A DNA stretch of 64,000 nucleotides. Origin: Stieleria sp. JC731. GTDB taxonomy: Bacteria > Planctomycetota > Planctomycetia > Pirellulales > Pirellulaceae. The notes under the pieces are model-generated. The model saw only the letters and a program-made list of their open reading frames with translations, searched no databases and was not told the origin of the DNA. This document shows positions 35,080-45,256 of the stretch, piece by piece. The DNA lies in assembly GCF_020966635.1 (NCBI RefSeq), contig NZ_JAJKFQ010000011.1, positions 1,054,001 to 1,118,000 of the forward strand, given 5' to 3'. The stretch's first letter is position 1, and each line of letters begins with the position of its first letter. The position numbers were made by a program, and so were the translations under genes.

Positions 35080-35564
35080 GCGATGACTTTAAATCGCGTC
35101 TGCAATCGGCGATCGAGCGCGGTGAGAAACGTCGTGATCGATCGCAGTCGGAAGCGAAACGACAGGAGTTGACTGAGGAGGAGCTGAAGCGGCTTCACAC
35201 ATCCTTTCGTCTTTCGCTTTCAGAACGGATTGAAGGCAAGATTAAAGACATCATCGATGCGTTCCCCGGATTTCGTCAGGAAGCCCTCTTTGGCGAAGTC
35301 GGTTGGGGAACGGCATGCTACCGAGACGATTTGCTGATCCAAAGTGGTCGGCGAACCAGTCAATACAGTCGATTCGAAATGGTCATTCGGCCTTACAGCG
35401 ATCTGCGTGTGCTGGATCTGAAAGGCAAAGCGACGATTCAGAATCGTGAATTCTTCAACCGGTCTCTATTTCGCAATATCGATGAAGTTGAGATCGAAGA
35501 GTTTGAAGAAGTGATCGACGCGTGGACTATCGAGTACGCCGAACAGTACGCTGCGAAAAACTAG
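35076..35564 (+). CDS. Hypothetical protein translationally coupled to the Tex-like gene
   Basis: A 162-residue soluble protein whose ATG overlaps the tex stop (ATGA). Residues 1-60 are charged and helical (ERGEKRRDRSQSEAKRQELTEEELKRL). The rest looks alpha/beta, with GWGTACYRDDLLI, RFEMVIRPYS and a final helix. No signal peptide or membrane segment. I do not recognise the family. Coupling to the Tex-like gene suggests a cytoplasmic partner or a shared need. Confidence 0.75.
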   Translation: MSDDFKSRLQSAIERGEKRRDRSQSEAKRQELTEEELKRLHTSFRLSLSERIEGKIKDIIDAFPGFRQEALFGEVGWGTACYRDDLLIQSGRRTSQYSRFEMVIRPYSDLRVLDLKGKATIQNREFFNRSLFRNIDEVEIEEFEEVIDAWTIEYAEQYAAKN

Positions 35565-35756
35565 CAGCCGTTGCGTCCTGCCGCTGCGACGCTTCGCGGC
35601 GGCGTGGCAATCGTGTGGGCCAGTTTTAAGTAGACGGTTCAAGTTGCCTGATTGCAGTATCGGCAACAAGAAACGCCAGCGACCACATTGGATGATCACT
35701 GGCGTCGATAAGCGAATTATGAATTCGGCGGAGCTGCGTTCGGCCTCTCGTTCAGA

Positions 35757-36857
35757 TTACTCTTGCTCGGCAAGATAGCGTTCGGCATCGAGAGCAGCCA
35801 TGCAGCCGGTTCCCGACGACGTAATCGCTTGGCGATAGTAATCGTCCGCCACGTCGCCAGCGGCAAAAACGCCTTCGACCGACGTGTTGGTTCGGAAAGG
35901 CTTTTTCCAGACGATGTATCCGCTGTCCTTCATTTCGACAGCACCGTCCAGGAACGCAGTGTTAGGCGTGTGACCGATCGCGACAAACAGGCCACCGACG
36001 TCCAGGTCTTTGATCGAACCGTCGGTCGTGCTTTTGATTTTCAGGCCGGTGACAACGTTACCGTCGCCAACGACTTCGTCCACACTGGTGTTCCAAAGGA
36101 TTTCGATGTTCGGGTGCGACGTGGCTCGGTCCTGCATGACCTTGCTGGCACGCATTTCGTCACGGCGGATCAGCATGTAGATCGTTTTGGCGTCTTTCAA
36201 GTTGGCCAAATACACGGCTTCTTCGACTGCCGAGTCACCGCCCCCGACAACGGCCAATGGTTTTGCACGGAAGACTGGCAATGCCCCGTCGCAAACCGCA
36301 CAGGCGCTGACGCCTTTGTTTTTGTAGGCTTCTTCGCTTTCGAGCCCGAGGTAGTTCGCACGAGCCCCGGTGGCGATGATCACCGTTTTGGCTTCGACGG
36401 TCTTGCCGCCGCTGGTGGTCAGCTTTTTTACATCGCCGGACAAGTCAACGCTAACGATGTCTTCGCCAACGACTCGGGTGCCGAAGTTCAACGCTTGCTG
36501 TTTCATCAGCTCCATCAACTCGATCCCTTGGACCGCGTAGTGTGGTGTGATGTCACTGAGGCTGAATCTGGATTTGCCTTTACCCTTGGAGTGCTCGGGT
36601 CCGGGGATCGCTGGCAGGTTGTAATGACGACCCGCATCAACGGCCGATTCGACAAACGCACGGATGTTCCCAGCTGGAAATCCCGGATAGTTTTCGACTT
36701 CGGTTGTGAACGCGAGTTGTCCAAGTGGGATCATTTCCGCTTTCACGGTGCCTTCGTAGACAACCGGATCCAGGTTTGCCCGGGCAGCATAAATTGCGGC
36801 TGACCAACCGGCGGGACCACTGCCAATGATGATGGTTTTTTCGATCGAGTCGCTCAC
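35757..36857 (-). CDS. trxB: Thioredoxin reductase
   Basis: TrxB passes electrons from NADPH through FAD to thioredoxin. [18 protein letters not shown] gives the FAD motif, CAVC (Cys 186/189) is the redox centre followed by DGALP, and [12 protein letters not shown] binds [17 protein letters not shown] is the late FAD motif. Length is 366 residues, about 45 more than usual. The excess is a segment at about 68-112 ([16 protein letters not shown]...[12 protein letters not shown]...) between the conserved NYPGFP and GIELMELM blocks. The start is GTG with AAGGAG upstream. Confidence 0.95.
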   Translation of the reverse strand: MSDSIEKTIIIGSGPAGWSAAIYAARANLDPVVYEGTVKAEMIPLGQLAFTTEVENYPGFPAGNIRAFVESAVDAGRHYNLPAIPGPEHSKGKGKSRFSLSDITPHYAVQGIELMELMKQQALNFGTRVVGEDIVSVDLSGDVKKLTTSGGKTVEAKTVIIATGARANYLGLESEEAYKNKGVSACAVCDGALPVFRAKPLAVVGGGDSAVEEAVYLANLKDAKTIYMLIRRDEMRASKVMQDRATSHPNIEILWNTSVDEVVGDGNVVTGLKIKSTTDGSIKDLDVGGLFVAIGHTPNTAFLDGAVEMKDSGYIVWKKPFRTNTSVEGVFAAGDVADDYYRQAITSSGTGCMAALDAERYLAEQE

Positions 36858-37317
36858 CGTTTTACGGCTCCTTTTCTAATTGCAGATGCCCAGCAAATCT
36901 TTCACAGCCCAGACGGGCTCCGTACCAGCGGAGTCGGTGGGCTTCATGATGTTCGGATGATTCGGTACCGAACTGCCAAACAGGTTTCTTTAGGCGGAAT
37001 TATAGGAGTCGACAAGTAGGCCGGGAACCATGAGCAAATCGTTCAATTCGACGAATTCGTCGCGGTTTACCAATCACATCGCCAAATCCGGCCTCAGCTG
37101 CAGTTTCAGGGCCCCAATCAACTAGCCCGCGTTTTTCGGCTAAACTGACGCCAGCGTTTTTGACCGACGGTTGTGTGTTCGTTCTAAGACCTGAACACCG
37201 ACGGTTTGAGCGTTCTGCTCAAAAGTACAACCGGTCCAGTCACGAACTCTCTTCCACCACCCCCCGTTATCCTGCCTTTCCCCAATCCCAGAAGTTCCGG
37301 AATCGATCCGGCTAGAT
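36858..37317. other. Intergenic region between divergent trxB and cstA
   Basis: The 460 bp hold no convincing gene. A Pro-rich, pyrimidine-rich stretch (CCACCACCCCCCGTTATCC) lies just before cstA. I recognise no regulatory element with confidence. Confidence 0.4.
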
Positions 37318-39180
37318 ATGAGCACCTTGGTTGTCGCAGTTTTGTCGATGGTTGGGTTCATCGTTGCCTACAACACCTACGGACGATGGCTTGCCAAGCG
37401 ATTGTTCGCACTGACAGACGATGCGACGATGCCCAGCGTCGAATGTCGTGATGATGTTGATTTTGTACCGACCCGAAAATCAATCGTCTTTGGCCACCAT
37501 TTCACCAGCATCGCCGGAACCGGGCCGATTGTTGGGCCGGCGCTTGCCGTGTTCTGGGGATGGTTGCCGGCTCTGTTGTGGGTGATCTTTGGATCAATCT
37601 TGATCGGTGGGGTCCACGATTTGGCAGCCTTGGTCATTTCGATTCGAAACCGCGGCCAAACCATCGGTCAAGCGGCGGGGCGACTGATTTCGTCACGTGC
37701 CAAGATCTTGTTCTTGGTCGTCCTGGCATTGGCCCTTTCGATCGTGTTGGCAGTGTTCGGATTGGTGATCGCCAACATCTTCAATTTGTATCCCGAATCG
37801 GTCCTTAGCGTTTGGGTCGCGATGCCAATCGCAGTCGTGATCGGGTTGCGTTATCGACAAGGCGGCGGATTGGTCGTTCCGAGTCTGATCGGATTAGCGC
37901 TGCTTTATGTCGCCGTTTATGTGGGCGCATATTGGCTTCCGCTCGATTTGGCCAACATGTTGCCCGCCGAACATGCTTACTTGAACCCGGTGGTTGTGTG
38001 GACGTTCGCGTTACTCGCGTATGCTTTCGTCGCATCGGTTTTGCCCGTTTGGCTTTTGTTACAGCCACGCGACTATATCAACAGCCTGCAACTGTTCGTT
38101 GCATTGGCGCTTTTGGTTGGTGGCCTTGGTGTGGCATCCGTTACGGGGAAGGCGGACCTGATGGCATCTGCTCCCGCGATCGCGACCGAGGTTCCTGCTG
38201 ACGCGCCGAGCATGTTCCCGTTCCTTTTCATTACGATTGCATGTGGTGCGTGTAGTGGTTTTCACTGTTTGGTCAGCAGCGGGACCACCAGCAAGCAGTT
38301 GGAAAAGGCGACAGATGCACAAGCGGTTGGCTACGGCAGTATGTTGCTCGAAGGCATGCTCGCGGTGCTCGTGATCCTGGCGTGTTCGGCGGGAGTCGGC
38401 ATGGGATCACTGCAGCGGACGGTCGTCTCCGCTGATGATGCAACCGCTGATGCCCCTGTTGGTACGGTGCTGATCACCCGGGGTGCGGTCACAGGACAAG
38501 AGGCTTGGCGAGACTATTACCGGACCGGAGCCAACGGTGAAGAAGACGCCGGTTGGAACAAGCAGAACCTAGCGAAAAAGCTGCGAGCGTTTATCGATGG
38601 CGGTGGAAACTTTTTGACAACGTTGGGGATACCGCTACGTCTTGCGATCGCGACCATGGCGGTTTTGGTTGCCTGTTTTGCGGCGACGACATTGGATACG
38701 GCAACGCGACTGCAACGGTATGTGCTCAGTGAATTGGCGCTCAGTGCGAATGCAAAACCCCTGGCAAACAAGTATGTTTCCACCGGGATCGCGGTGGGAA
38801 TCGGCTTGGCAATCGCAATCTTTGCCGGCGAAAAACCGGGTGCCGGTGGGATGACTTTATGGCCACTATTCGGAGCTACCAATCAACTGCTGGCAGGGTT
38901 GGCGCTGTTGGTCGCAGTCGTCTATCTGGCCCGCCGCAGCAAACCGGTGGCCGTGGTCCTAATCCCAATGTTCATGATGCTGCTAATGCCAGCTTGGGCG
39001 ATCACGCTAGACCTGTACTATAAGTGGATTCCGCAGCAGAATATCGTTCTGAGCTTATTTGGGCTGAGTATTCTCGCACTTCAAGTATGGATGACCATCG
39101 AAGGCGTGATCGTATTCCGTCGCTGTCGCGGAGTTTTGGAGCCACCAATCGAGGTGGCGTCATCGGGGGTCGGAGCGTAA
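37318..39180 (+). CDS. cstA: Carbon starvation protein A (peptide/pyruvate transporter family)
   Basis: The 620-residue multi-spanning membrane protein begins MSTLVVAVLSMVGFIVAYNTYGRWLA. It has the CstA-typical V-P-T...VFGHHFTSIAGTGPIVGPA block (about 50-75) and ends with hydrophobic helices. HCLVSSGTTSKQL is a further family block mid-protein. E. coli relatives CstA and BtsT take up peptides or pyruvate under carbon limitation. Length and topology fit the short CstA type. The gene is monocistronic by spacing. Confidence 0.94.
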   Translation: MSTLVVAVLSMVGFIVAYNTYGRWLAKRLFALTDDATMPSVECRDDVDFVPTRKSIVFGHHFTSIAGTGPIVGPALAVFWGWLPALLWVIFGSILIGGVHDLAALVISIRNRGQTIGQAAGRLISSRAKILFLVVLALALSIVLAVFGLVIANIFNLYPESVLSVWVAMPIAVVIGLRYRQGGGLVVPSLIGLALLYVAVYVGAYWLPLDLANMLPAEHAYLNPVVVWTFALLAYAFVASVLPVWLLLQPRDYINSLQLFVALALLVGGLGVASVTGKADLMASAPAIATEVPADAPSMFPFLFITIACGACSGFHCLVSSGTTSKQLEKATDAQAVGYGSMLLEGMLAVLVILACSAGVGMGSLQRTVVSADDATADAPVGTVLITRGAVTGQEAWRDYYRTGANGEEDAGWNKQNLAKKLRAFIDGGGNFLTTLGIPLRLAIATMAVLVACFAATTLDTATRLQRYVLSELALSANAKPLANKYVSTGIAVGIGLAIAIFAGEKPGAGGMTLWPLFGATNQLLAGLALLVAVVYLARRSKPVAVVLIPMFMMLLMPAWAITLDLYYKWIPQQNIVLSLFGLSILALQVWMTIEGVIVFRRCRGVLEPPIEVASSGVGA

Positions 39181-39432
39181 TCTGGATTTCCGAAAAGGAC
39201 GGTGTGACGAAATGATTCGCCGCATCGGGCTGCCCATCGCGGTGTTTTCCCGGGGGGGGCGTCTAGGAGTGGAACCTTTCTACAGTAAAAGCGTCTTTTC
39301 CGGTTGATATCATTGCAAAGCAGGAAACTCTAGCAGCTTGAATACGATAACCAGCAGCAGCCCCCATTTTCGGCGTAGCGAACGCCTCCCAATGTAAATC
39401 CGCTGGTTAGTCACCAACGACGTGAACGAATC

Positions 39433-41256
39433 ATGGTCGCCTACCTCGCAGTCCAGAACGGCCCCGAAAAAGGCCGGCATTTCCTATTGGATCCCGATCG
39501 CCCGATGCATGTCGGGCGAGGCTCCACGTGCGAGATCATGTTGTCTGATCCGGTCGCGAGCCGCTTTCATGCCGTCGTTTACTTCGAAGAAGGCCTGTGG
39601 CAGGTGCGCGACACCGGCAGTCGCAATGGCACGTTAGTCAACGGTCAGAAAATCGACTCGGCCCAGATCATCGATCAAACGCTGGTCAAAATCGGCGGCA
39701 CAGAGATTCTGTTTGTCAGCCCCGATGAAGACACCGAGGTTGAAGAGGCGTTTCAAACGATCGTTCAAGACATCTCCATGTCGGGGCAGGACGAATACGA
39801 CGATCCGATGCGTGACATCGCGCACGCGGGGTATTTGTTTGACCTTTATCAGCTGAGCCTGTCGATGCTGCGATCGGGCAATCCGAATGACATCATCGAT
39901 TCGGTGTTGGAACTGCTGCGTGATCGAGCCAACGCGGACGCGGTCGGCTTGTCGTTTGATATCGGTGACGGCCGCCAACGTCCCCATAAAGTAAGTCCCG
40001 CCGATCAGCTTGACCGAGTCAAAATCAGCAAAACAATTTTGCGGCGAGTCATTGGAAACGGCGAAGCCATTTGGGCAAATGACAAACGGTCCGATGACGC
40101 CGATGATTCGAAGGAATTGTCGAAGAAGCAAAAGTGGTCCGACGCGATTTACGTTCCGCTGGATACACATGAAGCGAACATCGGTGTGCTGCACCTGTAT
40201 CGGGATGAGCCATCGTTCAATGAGATCGATTTCGAATTGGCTGTCGCGGCAGCACGCCTTTTGGCCATCGGTCTTCAGCGTGCGTTGGAGCATGACACTC
40301 TGAAAGTCGAAGCCAAGCAGATCGCTCAGCGCAACGCGGATACGGATGAGCTAATTGGCGAAAGTCAGGTGATGGTTCGGCTGAAAGAAAAGATCACACG
40401 TGTCGCAAAAGCCAACGGCTGTGTCCTTATCCGCGGCGAAAGTGGCTGCGGCAAAGAGCTTGTCGCGCGAGCCGTTCATCGCAGCAGCAAACGTTCTCGC
40501 CGTCCAATGCTGACCGTGAACTGCGCCGCGATACCTTCGGAGCTAATCGAAAGCCAACTGTTCGGACACAAAAAAGGCTCCTTTACGGGAGCGGATGCCG
40601 ATCACGAAGGGTGGTTCCAGCAGGCACACACTGGGACGCTGTTTCTGGACGAAATTGGCGAGCTGACATTGGAAGGCCAAGCCAAGCTGCTGCGGATTCT
40701 GGAGGGACATCCCTTCCTGCCCGTCGGCGGAACACAGGAAGTCCACGTCGATGTGCGAGTCATCGCGGCAACCAACCGAGATCTTGCCGAATTCGTTCGT
40801 GAAAAACGCTTCCGCGAAGACCTGTTCTATCGGTTGAGTGTTTTCGAATTGCTAATACCGCCGCTTCGTGAACGGGAAGGCGATATCGACCTGCTCGTGG
40901 ATCATTTCCTAAATCACTTTCGAGCTCAGCACGGTCGATCTAAATTAGAGCTATCCGATCAAGCACGAAAGCGAATGCAGGATTACATGTGGCCTGGCAA
41001 TGTTCGCCAGCTTCGCAATGTGGTCGACAGCGCAGTCGTCATGGCAGACGGTACCGCGATTGAGCCTGATGATTTGGGTTTGCGTGATGCCGGTGTAAGT
41101 CGCTTAGATACGTTCCGGCTCGATGAGTGGGAAAAGCGTCTGATTACCAAAGCTCTGGAACGGACAGACGGCAATGTGCCCAATGCGGCAAAGCTGTTGG
41201 GAATCAGTCGCGCGACGGCCTATCGAAAGATTTCCGAATACGAAATCGATCGTTAG
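39433..41256 (+). CDS. FHA-GAF sigma-54-dependent transcriptional activator
   Basis: A 607-residue regulator. Residues 1-95 form an FHA domain (VGRGSTCEI at 27-35, SRFHA, DTGSRNGT), which binds phosphothreonine. Residues about 125-290 look like a GAF sensor. The AAA+ domain at about 310-540 has Walker A GESGCGKE (about 335) and GSFTGA near 382, the sigma-54-contact loop, in the GSFTGA rather than GAFTGA form. LFLDEIGEL is Walker B. A Fis-type HTH (about 572-603, NAAKLLGISRATAYRK) ends the protein. FHA replaces the usual phosphoacceptor receiver, so a Ser/Thr kinase probably feeds it. Glycosyltransferase and TolC-type genes follow. Confidence 0.94.
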   Translation: MVAYLAVQNGPEKGRHFLLDPDRPMHVGRGSTCEIMLSDPVASRFHAVVYFEEGLWQVRDTGSRNGTLVNGQKIDSAQIIDQTLVKIGGTEILFVSPDEDTEVEEAFQTIVQDISMSGQDEYDDPMRDIAHAGYLFDLYQLSLSMLRSGNPNDIIDSVLELLRDRANADAVGLSFDIGDGRQRPHKVSPADQLDRVKISKTILRRVIGNGEAIWANDKRSDDADDSKELSKKQKWSDAIYVPLDTHEANIGVLHLYRDEPSFNEIDFELAVAAARLLAIGLQRALEHDTLKVEAKQIAQRNADTDELIGESQVMVRLKEKITRVAKANGCVLIRGESGCGKELVARAVHRSSKRSRRPMLTVNCAAIPSELIESQLFGHKKGSFTGADADHEGWFQQAHTGTLFLDEIGELTLEGQAKLLRILEGHPFLPVGGTQEVHVDVRVIAATNRDLAEFVREKRFREDLFYRLSVFELLIPPLREREGDIDLLVDHFLNHFRAQHGRSKLELSDQARKRMQDYMWPGNVRQLRNVVDSAVVMADGTAIEPDDLGLRDAGVSRLDTFRLDEWEKRLITKALERTDGNVPNAAKLLGISRATAYRKISEYEIDR

Positions 41257-41319
41257 TCGATCCGCTTCACAAAGCACTCGCAATTCCGTGAATCTCGCCT
41301 GGATCACAACCGCCCCCCT

Positions 41320-42585
41320 ATGAGTCGACTCGCGATCCTTTCGGCTCCCGGTTCACGCGGCGATGTCAATCCGATGATCGCCATCGGTGTCGAACTTCGG
41401 CGTCGTGGTTTCGACGTCGCGATCGCATTGGCAGAACCCTATGCACCGATCGCCGAGGCGGCCGGACTGCAACCGCATAGCTTGATCGATCAGCAGCAGT
41501 TCGATTCGATGTTGTCGGATGCGTCGACTTGGAAATTGTTGCGAGGGATGCGGCGGGTGATAAAAGGGATCGCATCGGATTTCTTAACACCGCATTTCGA
41601 GCTGATCCAAAGGCTCTATCGTCCCGGCAAGACCGTGCTGGTGTCGCACCCGCTTGATTTTGGCTCCCGTATTTTCCGCGAGGTCGAAGAGAGTGTCCCG
41701 TTGGTGGATATTCATTTGGCGCCAGTGATGCTTCGAGTCCCACACGCGCCGGCTCGTCTGACACCGTGGCGATTCGAACCGACGGCCAACCCGCATTTGT
41801 TTAGGTTCGCCTATTGGCTGGGTGACCGAGTGATCTTGGATCCTTTGTTGTCGCCCGCGATCAATCGAATCCGTCAGCGATACGGATTGCGGCGAGTCAG
41901 TCGCGTGATGGACCGCTGGTGGATATCACCGGACCGTGTGTTGGCACTGTATCCGGAGTGGTATGCCCCTTCGACGTTGAATGTGCTTGAACAGCTTCGG
42001 CATGTCGGATTCCCCCGTCACGATGGGACGGATGAATCATTCGTGGTGCCCGACAACCGACCCGTTGTGTTTACTGGTGGGACGGCAAATTGGCATACGC
42101 GAAAGTTCTTTCAGGTTGCGGCAACGACTTGCGAGAAATTGAATTTGCCTGGTTTACTGTTGGCCAATCACCAGCAGTGCTTTCCTGATGATCTTCCAGA
42201 AATCGTGCGTGCACAAACGTATGCACCACTAGCGAAACTTCTCCCGCATTGTCGCGCGATTGTTCATCACGGGGGAATCGGTACGACTTCTCAAGCACTT
42301 GCCTCGGGGGTGCCGCAACTGGTTCGCCCGATGGCTTTTGACCAGTTCGACAATGCTGCCAGGATTGAATCCCTGTCCTGTGGGATTTGCCTGCAAAACG
42401 ATCGTGACCTTGCAAGCGACCTGTGTCGCTTGCTAAATGACAAAACGATCGCTAGCTCGGTTGTTTCCACCGCCACATTGTTTGACGGTTCCTACCCAAT
42501 TGGTCGGGCAGCGGACGAAATCGAAATCGTCATGACCGGTCAATCCGTAAAAGCTTTACAGCCGTCGGAAGACTTTACGGTTTGA
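41320..42585 (+). CDS. GT1-type (MGT/UGT) glycosyltransferase
   Basis: The 421-residue protein has an N-terminal Rossmann-like half opening RLAILSAPGSRGDVNPMIAIG and a C-terminal half with the nucleotide-sugar site HHGGIGTTSQALASGVPQLVRPMAFDQFDNA. This is the pattern of bacterial sterol- or macrolide-glucosyltransferase-like GT1 enzymes. The acceptor could be a lipid, carotenoid or natural product. It starts 63 bp after the sigma-54 activator gene and precedes the TolC gene, all plus strand. No polyketide genes are nearby. Confidence 0.9.
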   Translation: MSRLAILSAPGSRGDVNPMIAIGVELRRRGFDVAIALAEPYAPIAEAAGLQPHSLIDQQQFDSMLSDASTWKLLRGMRRVIKGIASDFLTPHFELIQRLYRPGKTVLVSHPLDFGSRIFREVEESVPLVDIHLAPVMLRVPHAPARLTPWRFEPTANPHLFRFAYWLGDRVILDPLLSPAINRIRQRYGLRRVSRVMDRWWISPDRVLALYPEWYAPSTLNVLEQLRHVGFPRHDGTDESFVVPDNRPVVFTGGTANWHTRKFFQVAATTCEKLNLPGLLLANHQQCFPDDLPEIVRAQTYAPLAKLLPHCRAIVHHGGIGTTSQALASGVPQLVRPMAFDQFDNAARIESLSCGICLQNDRDLASDLCRLLNDKTIASSVVSTATLFDGSYPIGRAADEIEIVMTGQSVKALQPSEDFTV

Positions 42586-42751
42586 TCGGGTTATCGGGCC
42601 AGTATTCCTGGTTGGCCTATTCCAGATTTGCAGCGGGATCGGTCGATACGCATTAAGCCGATTCAGCCAGATATGGGGTTGGTTCGGATCGCACGCGTCG
42701 CGGCACCTGCCCGCGCATGTGCGCAACACGTTTCCCAATTGGGCCAAAAGA

Positions 42752-44845
42752 ATGCTTCGTCATCGCAAGTCGACCGATTTAACCTCACGACGCACCAAGC
42801 GAAATCTTCTACATCGCATGATCGTCGCGGTGACGATGGCGACCACGACGGTTGCATCAACCGGTTGCCACGTTTGGGACCAATTGCCGGCCGGACCGCA
42901 CGACACGACGACGTCCTACCATGACAACGTGGGAATGTCGATCGAGTACCCCGAAGTCGCCGAATGTGCGACTCCCGTGACCGCGGCTGCCGAATCGACC
43001 GATGCACCGCACGTGTTGCAGGATCCGTCTAAGATCCCTGCATTGGAAATGTCGCTTCCCGAAGCGATGACGATGGCGATGCAGAATAGCCCCGTCATTC
43101 GCTCGTTAGCTTCTGCGGTACCAAGTTCGACCGCATCACAGACGATTTACAATCCGGGATTGGTTGCCTCGTCATCGCAAGGCGTTGAAGCCGCTCTGTC
43201 CAACTTTGATGCGGTCTACACCAACTCGTTGATTTGGTCCACGCAAGATCAACCTGCCAACGTATTGATTGTCGATCCGGCTCAGGCGTTTTTTGCCGTT
43301 CCGGTAAACTTGGCCAAGAACGCCGCTTGGCAAAGTCAATTGCAGAAGAAATCTGCTACCGGTGCGACGTTCTCGCTGAGACATGTTGTTAACTACTCAC
43401 GAAGCAACCGCCCTGCTCAGCTTTATCCCAGCAGTTTCACCGGTTGGGTCGAAGCTGAATGGCGTCAGCCTTTGCTACAAGGTGCAGGTTTGCAATACAA
43501 CCGTATCGTCGGCGCCTCGCAAGTTCCCGGGCAATACAACGGTGTGTTGATTTCGCGAATCAATGAAGACGTCGCGTTGGCGGACTATGAACAATCAGTG
43601 ATTCAGCTAGCTTCAGATGTCGAGCAAGCTTACTGGGATCTGTGGACCGCCTATCGGCTGCTGGAGGCTAACCTCAAAGGCCGCGAATCTGCGCTGAAAA
43701 CCTATCAGTATCAGAACGTGCGATTGGAAGTCGGTGCCGGTCGTCAGGATGAAGAGGCACAGGCCCAATCGCAGTACTACCAGTTCGAGGCCAACGTTCA
43801 GTCGCAACTCGGCGGACCGACTTCCGGACTTTACACCATCGAACAGCGACTACGTTATCTGTTGGGGATGCCTGCTGCGGATGGAAAACTGATCCGGCCG
43901 ACGACCGAACCGATGGACATGAAGGTCGTCTTTGACTGGAATTCGGCACTTTCGCAGGCATTGGATCGACGGGTCGAAGTTCGCAAACAACGTTTCATGG
44001 TCAAGCGCCGCGAGTTCGAACTGTTCGCCGCACGACTGAATAAACGTCCGAGCTTGGATTTGATCGGACTATATCGCTGGCGTGGTTTTGGTGACCATCT
44101 TATCGGTGATTCCGACGCTGGACGGTTTGATGGACTGTACTCGTCGATCACCGACGGGAACTACCAGGAATGGCAGGCGGGCGTCGAATTTGCATTACCG
44201 GTGGGAATGCGTCTAGCGAGCACGGCGGTTTCGAACGCCAAGCTTCAGCTGCAACGAGATCGCGCGATTCTGGCGGAGACTGAACTTTCAGTCAGCCATA
44301 AGTTGGCCGATCAGGCTCGTGCAGTTCAGCTGACATTCCAGCTGGTCGAAACCAACTACAACCGCTATCAGGCCGACTTGCGGCAAGTCGAAGTCTTGCT
44401 GCGTCGTTACTTGGATGGGACCGACAATATCAACTTCTTGCTGCAGGCCCAGCGTTCGGTTGTCCAAAGCGAAAGTGCGTTTTACCAATCGCTGGCCAAC
44501 TACAATTTGGCAATTCGCGACCTCCATGTCCAAAAAGGCTCGTTGCTCGCGTACAACCAAATCCAATTGGCTGAAGGGGCTTGGGGTAGCGGCGCGACAC
44601 GGGATGCCTATGAAAAAGGGCTGTTCTTGACACCTCGGCATAAACCCGCCGAAGTCATGCGGACTCCGGTCGTGACCCGCCAGGGATTTGACCCATCGGC
44701 AGCTCAAAGCACCGGTGGAATCACCGTTGTGCCGAATACCGAGGTCATTGATGGTGACGTTCCCGAAAGCCCGCTGTCGCTAGGTAGCGGAATGCCTTCG
44801 GTCGAGATTTCAGAACTGCCAACTGAAATCAAGCTTGCCGAGTAG
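42752..44845 (+). CDS. TolC-family outer-membrane efflux protein
   Basis: A long TolC-type protein (697 residues from ATG 42752; a GTG at 42719 would add 11). The N-terminus is basic with a hydrophobic stretch ending in TVASTGC, which could be a lipoprotein signal with an unusually long n-region. Two outer-membrane-efflux repeats follow. Each has long amphipathic helices and strand blocks, for example VEQAYWDLWTAYRLLEAN and YQEWQAGVEFALPVGMRLA. No inner-membrane or periplasmic pump partner lies beside it, so it may serve an unlinked pump or type I exporter. The glycosyltransferase gene is upstream. Confidence 0.88.
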   Translation: MLRHRKSTDLTSRRTKRNLLHRMIVAVTMATTTVASTGCHVWDQLPAGPHDTTTSYHDNVGMSIEYPEVAECATPVTAAAESTDAPHVLQDPSKIPALEMSLPEAMTMAMQNSPVIRSLASAVPSSTASQTIYNPGLVASSSQGVEAALSNFDAVYTNSLIWSTQDQPANVLIVDPAQAFFAVPVNLAKNAAWQSQLQKKSATGATFSLRHVVNYSRSNRPAQLYPSSFTGWVEAEWRQPLLQGAGLQYNRIVGASQVPGQYNGVLISRINEDVALADYEQSVIQLASDVEQAYWDLWTAYRLLEANLKGRESALKTYQYQNVRLEVGAGRQDEEAQAQSQYYQFEANVQSQLGGPTSGLYTIEQRLRYLLGMPAADGKLIRPTTEPMDMKVVFDWNSALSQALDRRVEVRKQRFMVKRREFELFAARLNKRPSLDLIGLYRWRGFGDHLIGDSDAGRFDGLYSSITDGNYQEWQAGVEFALPVGMRLASTAVSNAKLQLQRDRAILAETELSVSHKLADQARAVQLTFQLVETNYNRYQADLRQVEVLLRRYLDGTDNINFLLQAQRSVVQSESAFYQSLANYNLAIRDLHVQKGSLLAYNQIQLAEGAWGSGATRDAYEKGLFLTPRHKPAEVMRTPVVTRQGFDPSAAQSTGGITVVPNTEVIDGDVPESPLSLGSGMPSVEISELPTEIKLAE

Positions 44846-45046
44846 GTTGTTAGCCCGAAGCGGCTTCGAGATGAGCAGAAGGGCTTAGCCAACAACAGGG
44901 CGGCCCAGTCGGCTCTCTATATCCTTGGGAGGCAGCTCATTCGGCCGCAGAGGTTTGTCGCAAGAAATGGCTTGGAAAGCTGCGACATAGAAAGGTTTGG
45001 GCGTCCGGACTTTTTGGCCGTCGACGCAAGTGTTCTTAATCCGTTA
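44846..45046. other. Spacer after the TolC gene
   Basis: GTTGTTAGCCC and GGGCTTAGCCAACAAC can partly pair just after the TolC stop codon and may form a weak terminator. Nothing else is supported here. Confidence 0.25.
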
Positions 45047-45256
45047 CTACTCTGATCGATGAAAGTAGTAGCTTTTCGTCCCCGTGGTACGGATACGTTT
45101 GACTTTCCCAGCGCGCCGCTCAACCACTCTGCGATGAGGCTTTAACCCATCGGTTTCGGGAACGTCTTCTTCGATTCGAGGTGCTTGACTGACATTGAAA
45201 AGCACAAAGGCCAAAGAGGCCAGCGTTACTCCGATCCAGATCATTACAATCACCAT
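45047..45256 (-). CDS. Possible small single-span membrane protein
   Basis: A 69-residue frame begins MVIVMIWIGVTLASLAFVLF, a clear transmembrane helix. A basic tail (RRVVERRAGKVKRIRTTG) follows, a plausible layout for a bitopic microprotein. The ribosome site is weak (AAGGC) and no family is recognised. It could equally be a chance open frame in a 1-kb gap. Confidence 0.35.
   Translation of the reverse strand: MVIVMIWIGVTLASLAFVLFNVSQAPRIEEDVPETDGLKPHRRVVERRAGKVKRIRTTGTKSYYFHRSE

Noticed and set aside
39250..39260. Run of eight G as a regulatory G-tract
   Set aside because: A single homopolymer in a gap is common and may vary by sequencing; no further structure supports it.
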